Source: Trachelipus rathkii (taxonomy: Eukaryota > Arthropoda > Malacostraca > Isopoda > Trachelipodidae). Taken from it: a DNA stretch of 64,000 bases. Every line of letters starts with the position of its first letter. Position 1 is the stretch's first letter. Below the pieces are notes generated by a model. The model was not told the origin of the DNA. It did not search any database and saw only the letters and a list, made by a program, of their open reading frames with translations. The stretch is from contig JABUQX010014010.1 of assembly GCA_015478945.1 (NCBI GenBank), positions 5,001-69,000 on the forward strand. The letters are read 5' to 3'. Below are positions 23,044-35,441 of the stretch, one piece after another. The position numbers and the translations under genes are program-made.

Positions 23044-25604
23044 TCAATAATAGCAGAAACTAACGTAGATTCTTAAGAATTTTGTCAAGTGTAGAATATT
23101 TATATTATTTATTCTTTTAATTGAAGTACAGCACCTATTGAGTAGATATTTTATCATATTATATTGAAATAAGTATTGTAAGTCTAATAGGAAGAAATCT
23201 GTATAATCGAGTTGTACAAAACAATGAGGGATATGCTTAAGTTTGTTAGACAAAATTATGTTATTCTTAAGGACATGTGTATAGCCATTTAATGATAAAG
23301 TGTTGCAGAAGACCGTAAATATTAATTGCTGCATATATAAAGATTACATTCATCGGAGAAATATTACAGTGGTATGATGTTAGTGACTATTCAGTGGTCC
23401 AATAGTCCTCCATTCATCATAATATACTACCTAATTTTTTTATTTTTTTTTTCTTCCTGCTTTACATAGGTTATATATCTCTAATTGTTTTATGCAAGTT
23501 AATTTTTTTATATAATTATATATTCTTTACTCTTTTCACATAGAATACGGAATATTACCAATAACTCCTGCCCGCTTTGCCATTTAAGCAGAGGTCTCAC
23601 ATTTCTGTCAATGTTTTCTTGAATGTATTCGCCTGTTGCCGATCTCTTAAGGTACCGGCACCTAATACCCATTTATAATACTTAACTTTACTGGTTGATT
23701 AGTGTGCTACAAGCAGGCTAAAGCAACGAATATCGAATCAGCTGAAGTATCTGATCATACAATTTTTTATACATCTATATGAAAGCAAATTTTACTGTAT
23801 TGCCTATTTCATCATATAATTTCCCTTTGTTTTAATGAATCTGAATTAATAGTTTCGTTACATATCAGGACTAGAGTTTCCGTTACATTCGAGTTGGTAA
23901 TGCGAAACAACTATATCGCCATATAAATTCTCTAGCAATGGGTTCTCCTCACAGATCAATTTTAACGATCATGTAACCATCACTGTCATTTCAACCGAAC
24001 ACTTTATCCATCTCCTTCATAGATTTGTTATCACTTGTATTCCCAATTTTTTTTGTAGCCTATGGAAAAATACACTCTTTTGAATATTAGATTTTCATTT
24101 AGCTGAGCAATAAGTCAGTTTAATTATTTTTCTAGTCTCAATTATTTATTTTTTACTATTTTTTTTTTTGATTATATCTTATATAATTATATTATATTAT
24201 TATATATCATTTATATATTTTCTAATAGTAATAATTTTTTTATTTTCCTACCCTATCTTTTATATATATAATACTATATTATTTTTTTTTAAACGGCATG
24301 CTTCTTCATCAGTTACATATTTTAAAACTTGTTTCATTTGTATCTCGTATCTAAGGTTAATAGTTAATGATTTTTTGCCATGATCGTATATTCCTCTTTT
24401 CCATCTAAGCATTGTGAAACTAAACGTATTTCGCAAAAGTGGATAACATTTTTACAAGTCATTAGATTTCCTTTGTGAAGTAAATTTACAAAATACACTA
24501 CTTTTCTTAATGACGCCATAATCGTAAACATTTAATAAATACATGAACGTATAAGTAATTTTTATTAACCTTTATAAAATAATACAACGAACTTTATAAC
24601 TTAATTACCGTTTTTAATAACACGACATAAACTAATAATAAACTGCCCACGGTGATCGATCTACGATGCCAAAAAAGGAGGGAAGTATTGTGCCACTGAA
24701 GTAATTATTGCTTTAGAGCTGAAATGTTTTGATCTAGAGATTAAATAAGATTACATAATTTAATTAACTCTACCCAAGCCAGCCTTTTTTCTTAATTTTT
24801 TTTAACTTCACCTCGCAGAACATTATCTTGAGAAACTAATTATAAAAAATATTATTGCTTATATATTAAATGAATTTAATTAGAAGTGTTTGGAATCTGA
24901 GAGTATGAGGTTGATTTTGTTGTACCTACTTAGCAATTACTATCGAACTGTAAGATTCTTTACTAGTTTAATTTTTTTATCTTTAATACTCTTAAGATGA
25001 ACATCTACGTACATTCGAGGCCGGTCATAATGATTGCCCTAGATGGATATTTTTTTTAAAAAAACTTTTTGTCCACCCTAGATTAGAGCTTTCCCCGTGA
25101 ATGGTAGCTAACTTTTGAAAGATTAAGTTTGACAATTTATGCAAATTAAAACATATTAGCATTTTAGAACACGTTAACAACGTCAATCAAAAATTTTAAA
25201 ACATTTAAGTAAAACTGACAGACTTATTTATAAAAACTTATTGAAGTTCCAGACTTGAAAACCAGTTTTCTTAATTACTCTTAAATTTAGAATCTTATTT
25301 TAATTTCAATAATGTTCCAAATATTTTTTTGCTTCGTTTTGATTATAATAAAATAATAATATGAACCTTTTCAATTTTAAAATTACTATGATTTATGACT
25401 CGTAATAAAATACCATTTTTTTTGTCAAGAATGAGCTGTATCGGAATAAGATCAACCGCCTTTACTCTCATTCATTTTCAACTATTTATTAAAATTTGAG
25501 CGAATTAGAAGATAAGGCGGTTAATGCTTGACACATATAACTTAGTACTTATCAATTTTATTAACTTTGTTTCTCTTTCTTGTGGGGTATATAATATTAT
25601 ATAT

Positions 25605-25727
25605 TAAAATACTAAATATAAATTCATCTTTTACATTCATCATCAAATTTACTAAAAACAATATATTATATATTTTAAAATAACTGAAATTAAATTCATC
25701 TTTTTTCTTATATATATATATATATAT

Positions 25728-25761
<34 letters not shown>

Positions 25762-25815
25762 ATATATTATATATTATAAATATAATGAAATTAAATTCAT
25801 CTTCTTTTCTTAACT
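25605..25815. repeat. Triplicated short segment with a TA array inserted
   Basis: 'aaattcatctttt' occurs near 25620, 25693 and 25794. The second and third copies share the longer 'tgaaattaaattcatctt'. A TA array of about 75 bp separates the last two. Confidence 0.6.
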
Positions 25816-25943
25816 TAAAAGAAATCAATCAGCACTAGAAAACAAATTAATAACTAAAATTTTACATCCATTTAATATTGAGTGCGGATTTTTCAAAATC
25901 GTGAATTGCGGATGCGAAATGACATTTATATGTAATATATTAT

Positions 25944-25974
<31 letters not shown>

Positions 25975-26142
25975 ATATAATATATTATATATAAATCATA
26001 TATTAATATATTAGTTGTGTGTGGTGTAGTGTGATGTAACAAGTCAGTCCCAAATCCAAGTTATTGCATATCCTATTGCAATAAAAAATGTAATAAATTA
26101 CTGTATCGGATATTTTTTAAGCAGTTTGATCTATTCGACGAC

Positions 26143-26282
26143 CCAACAACAACAACAACAAAAAACAAACAACAACAACAACAACAACAACAACAAACAA
26201 CAAACAACAACAACAACAAAACAACAACATAATAATAATAATAATAATAAAATAATAATATAATAATAATAAATAATAATAT
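26143..26282. repeat. CAA and AAT trinucleotide microsatellite
   Basis: ACA/CAA units cover 26143-26228, switching to AAT units to 26282. The minus frame here (poly-Val/Leu/Cys) is an artefact. Confidence 0.92.
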
Positions 26283-28472
26283 TTTAATTTCAAAAATGAA
26301 ATGTGATTTGAGTAGATATAGATAATGTAAGTATACATATATAATGAATAAATTAGTTTTCCTCTATAACAACTTCAATTACAAAATGGTTGTACATTTC
26401 CTAGATCTAGATCCAACTACACGAAGAATGTATTGAAAACTTATGCAGATCCCTTAGGTGGCAACCTGGTTCTTTTTTTTTTCTTTTTTTTTCTAAAATG
26501 ATATATAATCATTTTACTAATATTTAATTTCCTATGCAAATTACGGGCCAGAGAGGAATCCAAATCCTTCAATGTCGAATCCATTAATTTAGAAAGTTTT
26601 ATATATACTAGTGAAATGATTAGAGGCCTGTGGATTTATTTTTGAGTTTACAAAACTAATGTCTTATTCACAAGATATCTTCTAAATATCCCCATCATGT
26701 AACCATGTAAGAGAAAGAATTCAAGTATACAGATTCACGAATAAGTCGTTTTATATGTTAACAAATTGTTAGCTTAAAATTTGAATGTTAAATATGTTAA
26801 ATGTAAAGAAGATAAACCCATGGTGGCCTTGAAATATTTTGGATATAACAAGAAAGTCTCTAAATCTTAGTGTAAAAACACAGAGAGACAAGAAATATAT
26901 TTAATTTTTTATTTCTCAAAGATTAATTCGCAATCCTTGATCACTGACAAAACCAAGGAATTTGAGTGACTGTTGGAGGTCTCCTTTGTAGAAGGAAGTA
27001 TTTTTTTAGGAGCAGAAGCTAACAATGTCATTAACAGCAAAAGAAAATATATTGGTATTAACATATACTGCACATGCAAGATTTTTACTCGCTGACATTG
27101 AAAAGAAAGGTTTATCAAATATTATTTTAATTTCTCAGTTGAATGTCAGACATATATTTCATTTGGATTCCAGGACACGTGGAAATAACACCATGATGTA
27201 ATAATAGTTGCTACAGCAAAAGATTCTTCTGTTCTCTATACTTGCTACTTTAAAGTATTTAACCATGAAATTTAATATATTACTAATATAAAGAACTGCA
27301 ACTTATCTGAAGACACATCGACTGAGAGTAAATGTCTTTCGTCATCTGTTTAGTAACCTCTGACCCTGATTCAAGATTGATTTAGTATGTACGTATGTGT
27401 GAACATGATAGACGAGAACAAATCGAATTGACCTGACCTAGGCTTTATTGTCCTTTATTTGCAGGGATTCTCCTTTTTCGAGGAAACTATAATCAAATAC
27501 ACGCCATAATTGTTCAACAACGACTTATTTTAAAACATATTTTTATTGATTATAAATTATATTATTATATTTGTTTTAATTATTCCGTAGCCGTTAATTC
27601 ACAAAATATTCTTGCTCGAGTCTTCTCTTAATATTTTCATTTTTATTTTCTTAGAAAAGATTAAAAGTCAATTTATTTGAAATCCTTTTATAATATACAC
27701 CTGTATGTGTAGTAGCAAAAGATTGTTTCACCAGTCAAATTAGTTGTACACAACATTGCCTTTGTCGATTTCTGTGCACGTAGTATGCAAGCCAAGAAAA
27801 AGGAGTTTTAAAAAAAAAAAAAAAATACCTAATGCACATGCTACTTATTGTTGAACTCTGCCGAATTTGACCGAGTTCGAGTTCGAATTCGCTTATATTG
27901 GCCGAGTCCCTAATTCAGGGACCCGGTAGTATATGGTGGTTTGTGTAAGTAAGCTGTGAACAGTGCCGATCTGTTTGCGCTTCGAAGAATTGTCGTAAAA
28001 TTACAAATAAATCCGGAAAATAGCTTTGCTTAAATTTTTGAATACTTTATATGCAGAACTCTTTCAAAATTTGAGATAATTCTATTAAATTTGAGTTAAT
28101 TTAATTAAATTTGAATTAATTCTATTAAAAGAGGAGAGTTAGTGTTCATTATATGTCTTCTATGTATGTACATTGATAAAAAAAAAAAAAAAATTGATTC
28201 TTTGCTACGAACCTGCTCCATTTTGCCAAGTTCCAAGAACTCCAGCTACTCCCTCTCTCTGACGCTGATAATCCTTGTCCGATAAATCCATCGCTTCCAA
28301 ACCTCCGCCCATTTGAAGAAAATGCAGAAAACGTGTAGAATTGGTCTAAAAGGAAGAAAACATGAACAAGCTAAAACTGGTGAAAATCCACCCCGTTTAG
28401 TTCTTGTTGACTGAATAACAAATTCAAGGAAATTGAAATGCTCAACTCTTACTATGGTAATCAAAGCAACAC

Positions 28473-28474
<2 letters not shown>
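26283..28474. other. AT-rich intergenic DNA, small repeats only
   Basis: No gene was recognised; minus frames at 26909-27118 and 28246-28464 have no known motif. Small structures: 'gtccctaattcagggac' at about 27906-27922 forms a 6-bp stem; three imperfect copies of a roughly 20-bp 'attaaatttgagttaattct' unit lie at about 28068-28130; A runs occur near 27810 and 28178. Confidence 0.55.
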
Positions 28475-28552
<78 letters not shown>

Positions 28553-28612
28553 TATATAATATATATATATATATTATATATATATATATATTAAATAGGC
28601 TATTTATAGAGC

Positions 28613-28770
28613 TGTTGACTCCAGGAGCTCAAAATCGAATAATTAATGTATGGTTATTTTAATAATTTTAGGGTAAATACATTAATTTTTGGGTAACCTA
28701 ACCTAACCTACTTAACGCTAACCTAAACTTAACCTAATCTAACCCTACCTTAATATTAACGGAGTCAACA
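28613..28770. mobile_element. MITE-like unit, 158 bp, with 10-bp terminal inverted repeats
   Basis: 'tgttgactcc' at 28613-28622 is exactly inverted as 'ggagtcaaca' at 28761-28770. The unit has no coding capacity. Its right half (28693-28750) is a chain of CCTAA-type units, the complement of the arthropod telomeric TTAGG. Flanks share 'ttaaat' (28591-28596 and 28774-28779), which could be a target duplication or part of longer inverted repeats. Non-autonomous DNA transposon is the simplest reading; the superfamily is unknown. Confidence 0.5.
28693..28750. repeat. Interstitial telomere-like (TTAGG)n repeat, degenerate
   Basis: On the plus strand: three clean 'aacctaacct'-type units, then degenerate ones ('aacgctaacc', 'taaacttaacc', 'taatctaaccc'). 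TTAGG is the usual telomere repeat of arthropods. The tract is short and diverged, so it is internal rather than a chromosome end. Confidence 0.75.
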
Positions 28771-28853
28771 CTTATTAAATATATATATATTATTATATAG
28801 TATATATATATATATATATAGTATATATAGTATATAATTATATATTATATATA

Positions 28854-28905
<52 letters not shown>

Positions 28906-28906
<1 letters not shown>

Positions 28907-29499
28907 AACTACTATATGTGTATATGTAAAATAAAATTTTACGTTTTTAATTAAATATTTTATTAGATTACTTTGTTAATACGCATCAGTATTTATAATG
29001 TGATCGTGTTGAAATTATTGATTTTATTTATCTCGCTTGCCATTTATTGATTTTATCGAATCGTTCCATTTTTCGAGTTTTTCTTTTTTATTTCTTTTTA
29101 ATTATTCCGTTTTTCTTACATATCATTCTATTTTTTCTGTATTCTTCCCCTTCGTGAATTGATTCGCATGACCCTCACTCCTTTGAAGATAATAATAATA
29201 ATAATAATAATCTACCTTATTCCTTTTTAATGGTTTATATATATATTATTATATAATATATATTAGTATATTATATATATATATAATAAATAAATAATAA
29301 ATTTATCATATTTCATATTATATATATATATATATATATATAAATATTATATACCTAAAAATGTTGTTACAATCAAATATTGTGTCAAATTAACAAATAA
29401 GTCAATTGTAAATCTAAAATAAAACTCTATAAAGACAAATGTTGTTATTTATAAAAGCAAAAAATGTACTTATAAAATATTATTTCCTTAAAAAAAAGG
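28906..29499. other. AT-rich sequence, AAT and TA runs
   Basis: Contains a short AAT run near 29190-29210 and TA runs at 29230-29345. It may include the 3' end of the mariner element, but no TIR was matched. Confidence 0.5.
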
Positions 29500-30530
29500 G
29501 ATAATAATGGAAGTGGGTAGAATTAAGGTTGAGAAGTTAAGTGAACAAGGAAATAAGGATAAATATTTAAGTGCTCTTGCAAGGAGATCACTTGAATGTG
29601 AACATATGTCTAAAGCTTCACATAATTTGTAATCCAAAGGATTAAAGATCGAGGCTGCCAGACGAATAATGTTGAACAGTCAGAAAATTTGGAACATTGC
29701 CCCTGAGCCTTAGTAGACCTTGCTTTTACGTGCAAGTTCTGAATCTTGTTGATAGGTCAGTGGTTCATTTTGGAAGAGGGTCTGGCTAAGTAGTTTTACC
29801 ACACCTTCCATAACGGTTTATTGGTACACGGTTGACAAGGTTTTAAAACCTTTTCACATAAATGGATGTATGTGACCCCATCGTAACTCACTCCCCCACC
29901 AAAGCGTCTTAGAAGCCGGATGAAGTCCTCTTCGGACACTGGGTACGAGCTCTGCTGCTTCCTTAGATGACATAGCATTCACCGTATTGTTTTGTTTATT
30001 GAGACATTCTTTCATGGTAAAGTGTTTTTTTATCTGTAAAGAGAATTTTTCGGTAGCGATCATATGCGTGCTCAACCGGCAGGCGTTTAGACTTTACCCT
30101 CCCTCCAACTTTTCTTAGGGCATCCGTGAGTAAATATCCGGTGTCTCTTTTGTAAGTTCTTAACCTTAGGCCCTCTTTGACGAAGTACGACATGAAAATT
30201 TTTATTCATCTGCATTTCATGTGATGATTTTTTTTTTTTTTTTTGTTTATGAAGAGGATTTCGCTCAATTCGTGCCTTTACAGCTTTGACAGCCTGCGGT
30301 AACCAAACAGAACGTGGCCTACCATATATATAAATATATGGCGATCTTTCACATCAGTAGTGTCCTCGTATAACTTTATGGCACCTTACACAAACATAAG
30401 GCTTAATACCTAACGGTTGCAGTCTTGAAAATGGTACTTTTTTTCCTATGCCAAACATTTGTAACGCTTTAACAGTAACACGGTTTTGTTTATCGCCCCA
30501 CTCCATAGTTAATTGATATGCAGCCGACAT
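29500..30530 (-). pseudogene. Mariner-type transposase (DD37D-like), nearly full length, degenerate
   Basis: Would cut and paste its own element at TA. Minus strand, in order: start MSAAYQLTMEWGDKQNRVTV at 30530; a helix-turn-helix region ending GRPRSVW; VKAVKARIERNPLHKQ; LRLRTYKRDTGYLLTDALRK; DRYRKILFTDKK with the first catalytic Asp at 30032-30034; NKQNNTV and SSKEAAELVPSV; WWG and SYDGVTYIHLCEK; TYQQDSELARKSK with the second Asp at 29743-29745; and NPLDYKLC with the third Asp at 29632-29634. The last two Asp lie 111 nt apart, with one frameshift between them, close to the DD37D arrangement of maT-like elements and longer than mariner DD34D. The span (about 1.03 kb, 340 codons) matches the family. 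At least five frameshifts plus a poly-T insertion at 30230-30244 make it inactive. No terminal inverted repeats could be matched. Confidence 0.92.
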
Positions 30531-30825
30531 AAATGGTGTCTCTGCTATAAGGGTGAAAGTTCCTTATCGACACCATAAATTAATCGCCTTCGATACACTT
30601 ATTTCTTACCTGATTATATATAAATATATATATACTATATATATTATTATATATAATATATTATATATATATAATAGTACTATATATATATAATATATAT
30701 AATTATTATATAATATATATATATATATATATATAGTATTTATATGATATATATGTTATAATTATATATATATATTATATATATATATATAATATATATA
30801 TAGTGTACATATATATATATACCTA

Positions 30826-30863
<38 letters not shown>

Positions 30864-31135
30864 CTATTATATACAATCATATATAAATTATATATACTAT
30901 ATAATATACTATATATTATATATATATATACCTATACCTATTATATACTTATATATAATAATATATTACTACCTATCATATATATAGTACCTATAATATA
31001 TATATCATATATATCATATTATAGATATATATATACTTCTATATCTAAATATACTATATATACCTATATACATATATATCTATATTACATACTATTATAT
31101 GACTATATACTAGCTACTATATATATATATCACTT
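30531..31135. repeat. 5' flank of mariner, then 500-bp TA array
   Basis: About 80 bp of unique sequence is probably the element's 5' untranslated end. Then interrupted TA repeats run from 30613 to 31130. Confidence 0.75.
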
Positions 31136-31805
31136 AGAACAATATGTAGCTGAAAATTTCTTAAACTACTAAGAATTAGCTAACGCAGTATCTATACACT
31201 ATTTTCTTCTATGTCACATTTTTACCTCCCCAGTAGTTTATGTCTCACGACTTTTCTTCGGGTTAACCATCTTTTACCTATTTATTTAGTTTGCTTCAAA
31301 CCTGACACCTCAAACTATTGTAGTATGGTTCTCGACTCTTGTAAGCTAGTTTTAAATATTATTATCAATGTGGGTTAACATTCCTGTAACCCCAATAGTC
31401 GGGTAAACTTCAACCTACATAAACTTAGTTACAAAGCATATTCACTCGTATGATTCTTCAGTTTTAAGTCTAGTAACACCTCAATTTCCAATAGATTTTA
31501 GGCTACTACTTAGTAATTGTTATAACAGGATCTATTTTCTTTATATTATCTTTGACCACCCAGGTGAAGAAATTATTCTACTCCAATTCTTGCTGGCTAA
31601 AAATAATCCAAGCTAACACTTTAAGGTAACTCATAGGTTTGTTCTGCTCATTCAACCACTAAGCAGAAAAGCCTATAACGTCTGGACAGCTAGCGCTTTC
31701 ATTTGTAGTAAGCCTATTAATATCATTGATGAAATAATTTAAACCACCGTTCTAAGTAAGATTTTCATAGCTAATAGCAAAGTAGACAACTATTAATACC
31801 TTTTT
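31136..31805. other. Unique sequence, no gene seen
   Basis: About 670 bp of mixed, slightly C-rich composition with many 'ctact', 'taacct' and 'acctac' words. No open frame or family was recognised. Confidence 0.5.
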
Positions 31806-32290
31806 ACATTACCTTTAACAATTGCGAAGACCCTAATCAATAATATCAATATAATACTATAATAATCAATCAATAATAATATATAATCAAAATAATAATA
31901 AATAATCCATAATAATAATAATACATTCAATAAAATAATCAATAATAATGCAATAATAATAATAATATATTCATACATAATAACTAATCAATAATCAATA
32001 CATCATCAATAATACATAATCAATATAACTCAATAATAACTATAATAGCATCAATAAATGATAATAATAATCAATAAAATAACAATCAATAATCAACGTA
32101 ATATATCACAATAATCAATAACTAATCATAAAATACATAATACATAATTAATACACGTTTATTTAGATAAAAATAAACAATAAATCAATAATAATAATAA
32201 TATCAACTAATAATACATAATACTACTAAATGTAACTACATAATAATTAATAATCATCTAATACATATTAATACATAAACAATAATACAT
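31806..32290. repeat. AAT/CAAT degenerate microsatellite
   Basis: Nearly 490 bp of 'aat', 'aatcaata' and 'catcaataat' units with almost no G. Confidence 0.8.
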
Positions 32291-32327
32291 CACCCAACAC
32301 TAAAGCACGTGCCAGCGTCCTGGTTAA

Positions 32328-32408
32328 GTGTGTGTTCGTGTGTGTGTGCTGTGTCGTGTGTGTGTGTGTGTGGTAAGGTGTGTGTGTCCGTGTGTGTGTG
32401 TGCCCTGT
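32328..32408. repeat. TG dinucleotide microsatellite, interrupted
   Basis: Runs of TG with C substitutions. Open frames on both strands (32290-32626) are repeat artefacts. Confidence 0.9.
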
Positions 32409-32439
32409 GTAACCATCCTGTTGACACTACGTCATATCC

Positions 32440-32720
32440 TATATATATACCTAGTATATATATATTATATATAGTATATATACTACTAATATATATATAT
32501 ATATATAATATCATAGGTATATATATATATATATATATATATTATACTATTATAAATATATATAAAATATTATATAATATATATAATATTATATATATAT
32601 ATATATATAGATATATATATATATAATACTATATATATTATATTATCTATATATTATATATATATATAATATATATATTATATATATATAATATCTATAT
32701 ATATATCTATATTAAATATA
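32440..32720. repeat. TA dinucleotide array
   Basis: Interrupted TA repeats over nearly 280 bp. Confidence 0.9.
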
Positions 32721-32756
32721 GTATAAAATTAAAATTTAGCGTATAAAATCAATCAT

Positions 32757-32829
32757 CCGTCTTTGGTCTAGTGGTTAGACAACACGCGGAAGCTTAAGAG
32801 GTGAGTGTTCGAATCTTCACTCTCCAAAC
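32757..32829 (+). repeat. tRNA-derived sequence (SINE head or tRNA pseudogene)
   Basis: A box 'tggtctagtgg' at 32764-32774 and B box 'gttcgaatc' at 32807-32815 lie 43 bp apart, the spacing of RNA polymerase III promoters in tRNA genes. The D arm is intact: GTCT (32767-32770 region) pairs with AGAC across loop AGTGGTT. The T arm pairs as GTGAG with TTCAC only if one extra T is bulged out. The anticodon stem and acceptor stem do not pair, so this is not a working tRNA. A non-tRNA tail with a 14-bp palindrome (32912-32925) follows, which would suit a SINE. No poly(A) end was defined. Confidence 0.55.
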
Positions 32830-33300
32830 TGGCCGGTGATCGAATCAATATGGAATCAATATCAATACGATTCAATGACGTGCATGTGACGAATACTATC
32901 GAGGTACATCTGAAGTTTAAACTTCAAGTTGCTGAAATGTCGGCTGGTCAATGCGCTGGAATATACTTTTACAACTCACACCATCGACACTAAGCCAACC
33001 AGTAGTAAATATACACGACTTCACCAACCATAGTAAAAATTTAACCCACCTTCTTTCTACACTACGACTTGTAGTAAGAACAAATAGTTAAAATTAAATT
33101 GTCCCTTTATACTACTAAACCAACAAAGTTCATCTTTACTACTATACTAAAAAGCATTTTGACTACTACAAGTAATAGTTTTCATTCTACTATCCAAAAG
33201 TAGTAAAGAATTACTTTTTTACCTGAGGTTGGAGCTCACCGTAACCCGAAAAAAAATAAGAAAATAACTATTTTTAGTGTTTATTTTAACTAAACTTTTT
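32830..33300. other. Unique sequence downstream of the tRNA-like head
   Basis: Contains the perfect palindrome 'gaagtttaaacttc' (32912-32925) and repeated 'actacta'/'agtagtaaa' words between 33000 and 33210. The plus frame at 32805-32993 (62 codons) is of unbiased composition but overlaps the tRNA-like part and is not supported as a gene. Confidence 0.45.
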
Positions 33301-33304
33301 CTAA

Positions 33305-33545
33305 GTGTATATATATAATAATTAATATATATATATATATATATATATTAATATATATATATATATAAATATATATATATTAATATATATATTATAATAT
33401 AAAAAACTATATTATATATATATATATATAATAATAATATATATATATATAATATACTTATATATATATAATATATATAAATAAATATATATATATATAT
33501 ATATTATATATATTTATATAAATATATATTAATATATATTTATAT

Positions 33546-33593
<48 letters not shown>

Positions 33594-33628
33594 ATATATA
33601 TAGTATATATATATATATATATATATAT
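33305..33628. repeat. TA dinucleotide array
   Basis: Interrupted TA repeats. Confidence 0.9.
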
Positions 33629-34333
33629 TTTGTTGTAATGATGTCCTTATATTATTTATGACTTTGTGTCACGAAGGAAGCAAGGGAGATTTTTTTTTAT
33701 TCTCATATTACAAGACTCGTAGGACAGATTCCTCTCCCTAGAGTCGTTTACATTTCCAGTCTTTCATATTCCTCATTACTTTTTGTTATTTGTCCAATTT
33801 GTCCAATTTCTGTTTTATTGGACAGAGATAGAGTATGATAATTTTGTAGAGTAGTCGAGTCTGCAATTTAAAATTCATTAAATTTGATAATGTATTTTGC
33901 GGATTGGCGGCACACTTTAGTGGACGCTTCTTATTGAAGATCGATATAGTTAGTATCAGTAAATAGAAAACTCCCATGAGGAGGAAAATTGTCATCTTGA
34001 GTATTTAGTGTTATTTTTTTTTTTTAACCATCATTCGACTCTGACACCTTAATTTAGTTCTTAAATATTTCCGACAAACTTTGTAACACAAAATAATGTG
34101 TTTAAAAATGATAGTTATTTTATTTTTAACCTTAATAATAATTCAGACCATGTCTAGTGTTAACTATATTTAGAGCAACTTCGTCGGACTCGAACGTAAT
34201 TGAGTACATTAGTAACGACGTGTCTTGTTACTAATGGAATAAATACATACACGTCATCAGTGATAGGTCTGGGTAAACTCTAACCTTTCTTGATGGGTTT
34301 AACTGATAGTATCCAAAGTATATAATTTACGAC
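33629..34333. other. Unique AT-rich sequence, no gene seen
   Basis: The minus frame at 33786-33995 (69 codons, hydrophobic start) resembles nothing I know. The remainder is unassigned. Confidence 0.5.
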
Positions 34334-34361
34334 CTTATATATATATTATATATAGTTATAC

Positions 34362-34399
<38 letters not shown>

Positions 34400-34414
34400 T
34401 ATCTAATTTATATA

Positions 34415-34468
<54 letters not shown>

Positions 34469-34475
34469 ATACTTG
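34334..34475. repeat. TA dinucleotide array
   Basis: Interrupted TA repeats. Confidence 0.9.
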
Positions 34476-35441
34476 AGAAAGTGAATAAAATAATTATCTT
34501 TCATTGATAACAATTCCAAAATACAAAGAAACTGTTATTTTATGTATATTTCAAAAATTTATTTTCCTTGCCCTCGCAATAGCAAAATGATCGATATAAT
34601 AATCCGTTTATAATTAGTTTAGTTTATTGCCACCGAATCTCTATCTCATGAATTTGGGGGGTTCATTTCCTACCGCAAGTAGGGTCTCTGGTCAGGGGAA
34701 ATTGTGTTACATGTATTTCCTCATCGAGTTTATTATAATGCAAAGATTATCTAAGCTTTATAGCAAACCCTGCTTCGGCTCGGCTCATTTGGAAATTATA
34801 ACCATCGTGGACGTGGTTTCGAATCTTTGCTAGAAGCATGAGAGAGAGAGTGATTTTGTATGTTATAATGATTTTTCTATTGTATGTGTTAGTTATGTTT
34901 TTACTTTTTAGTGATGTGTGGGTATTGAGGTTAGTGTAATTCACTATGCCGTAAACTAATTAACTATTACAGAAAATCTCCTACTAACGGCAATTTTTTT
35001 TGTGTCCGTTCAGGTAGCCGGATCGAGACTCGAACTCTGTCGCTCTTCTGCAGAAGTAAGTTATGACACTCCAAAAAGACATCGGCTGTTTATCCTAACA
35101 ACTTACAGTAAACTCAACCTCACTTTACGAGTATTCAGAGTAGCGGTAAGTATCGCCTTTGCTACGACTAGTTCAGTCAGCTTTGCCCAAAGCAATGGAG
35201 AATATGGAGAAAATTGGTGTGCCGCGAAAAATTGTTTCGTTTGTGCTACCAACTGGCTATACATTTAACCTGATAGCAGACTATATGAATCAATTTATTC
35301 AAAAGAATTCTTAAAATTTTTAAAAGATATCGATGGAATAACTTTACCAAGATTGATAAATATGGACTCACGAGCTTGCTTGAAACTGGTTTCAATTACA
35401 TATGTTTTTTCATTTTACATTGATCGTGACATGCGTTAGTC
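34476..35441. other. Unique sequence, no confident gene
   Basis: Plus frames at 34627-34833 and 35002-35268 have mixed composition but no recognised motif. 'ttcgagtctcgatc' on the minus strand near 35020-35045, followed by an A run, resembles a tRNA B box, but no acceptable A box was found. Confidence 0.4.

Larger units (their letters stand above)
21446..26142. other. AT-rich intergenic DNA, no gene seen
   Basis: About 4.7 kb with scattered TA arrays (21500-21730, 25700-25790, 25925-26010) and T runs. The minus frame at 23044-23334 (96 codons) is of ordinary composition but matches nothing I know. No RNA gene was seen. Confidence 0.55.
28475..28905. repeat. TA arrays flanking a MITE-like insert
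   Basis: TA arrays at about 28478-28592 and 28780-28905 enclose 28593-28779, which is not TA repeat (see the next entry). Confidence 0.9.

Noticed and set aside
32290..32626. Cys/Val-rich and Thr/His-rich frames
   Set aside because: They are translations of the TG/CA microsatellite and the TA array beside it.
35015..35110. Second tRNA-derived (SINE) head on the minus strand
   Set aside because: A B-box-like 'gttcgagtc' and a following A run are present, but no acceptable A box lies 43-45 bp upstream and the T stem pairs poorly.
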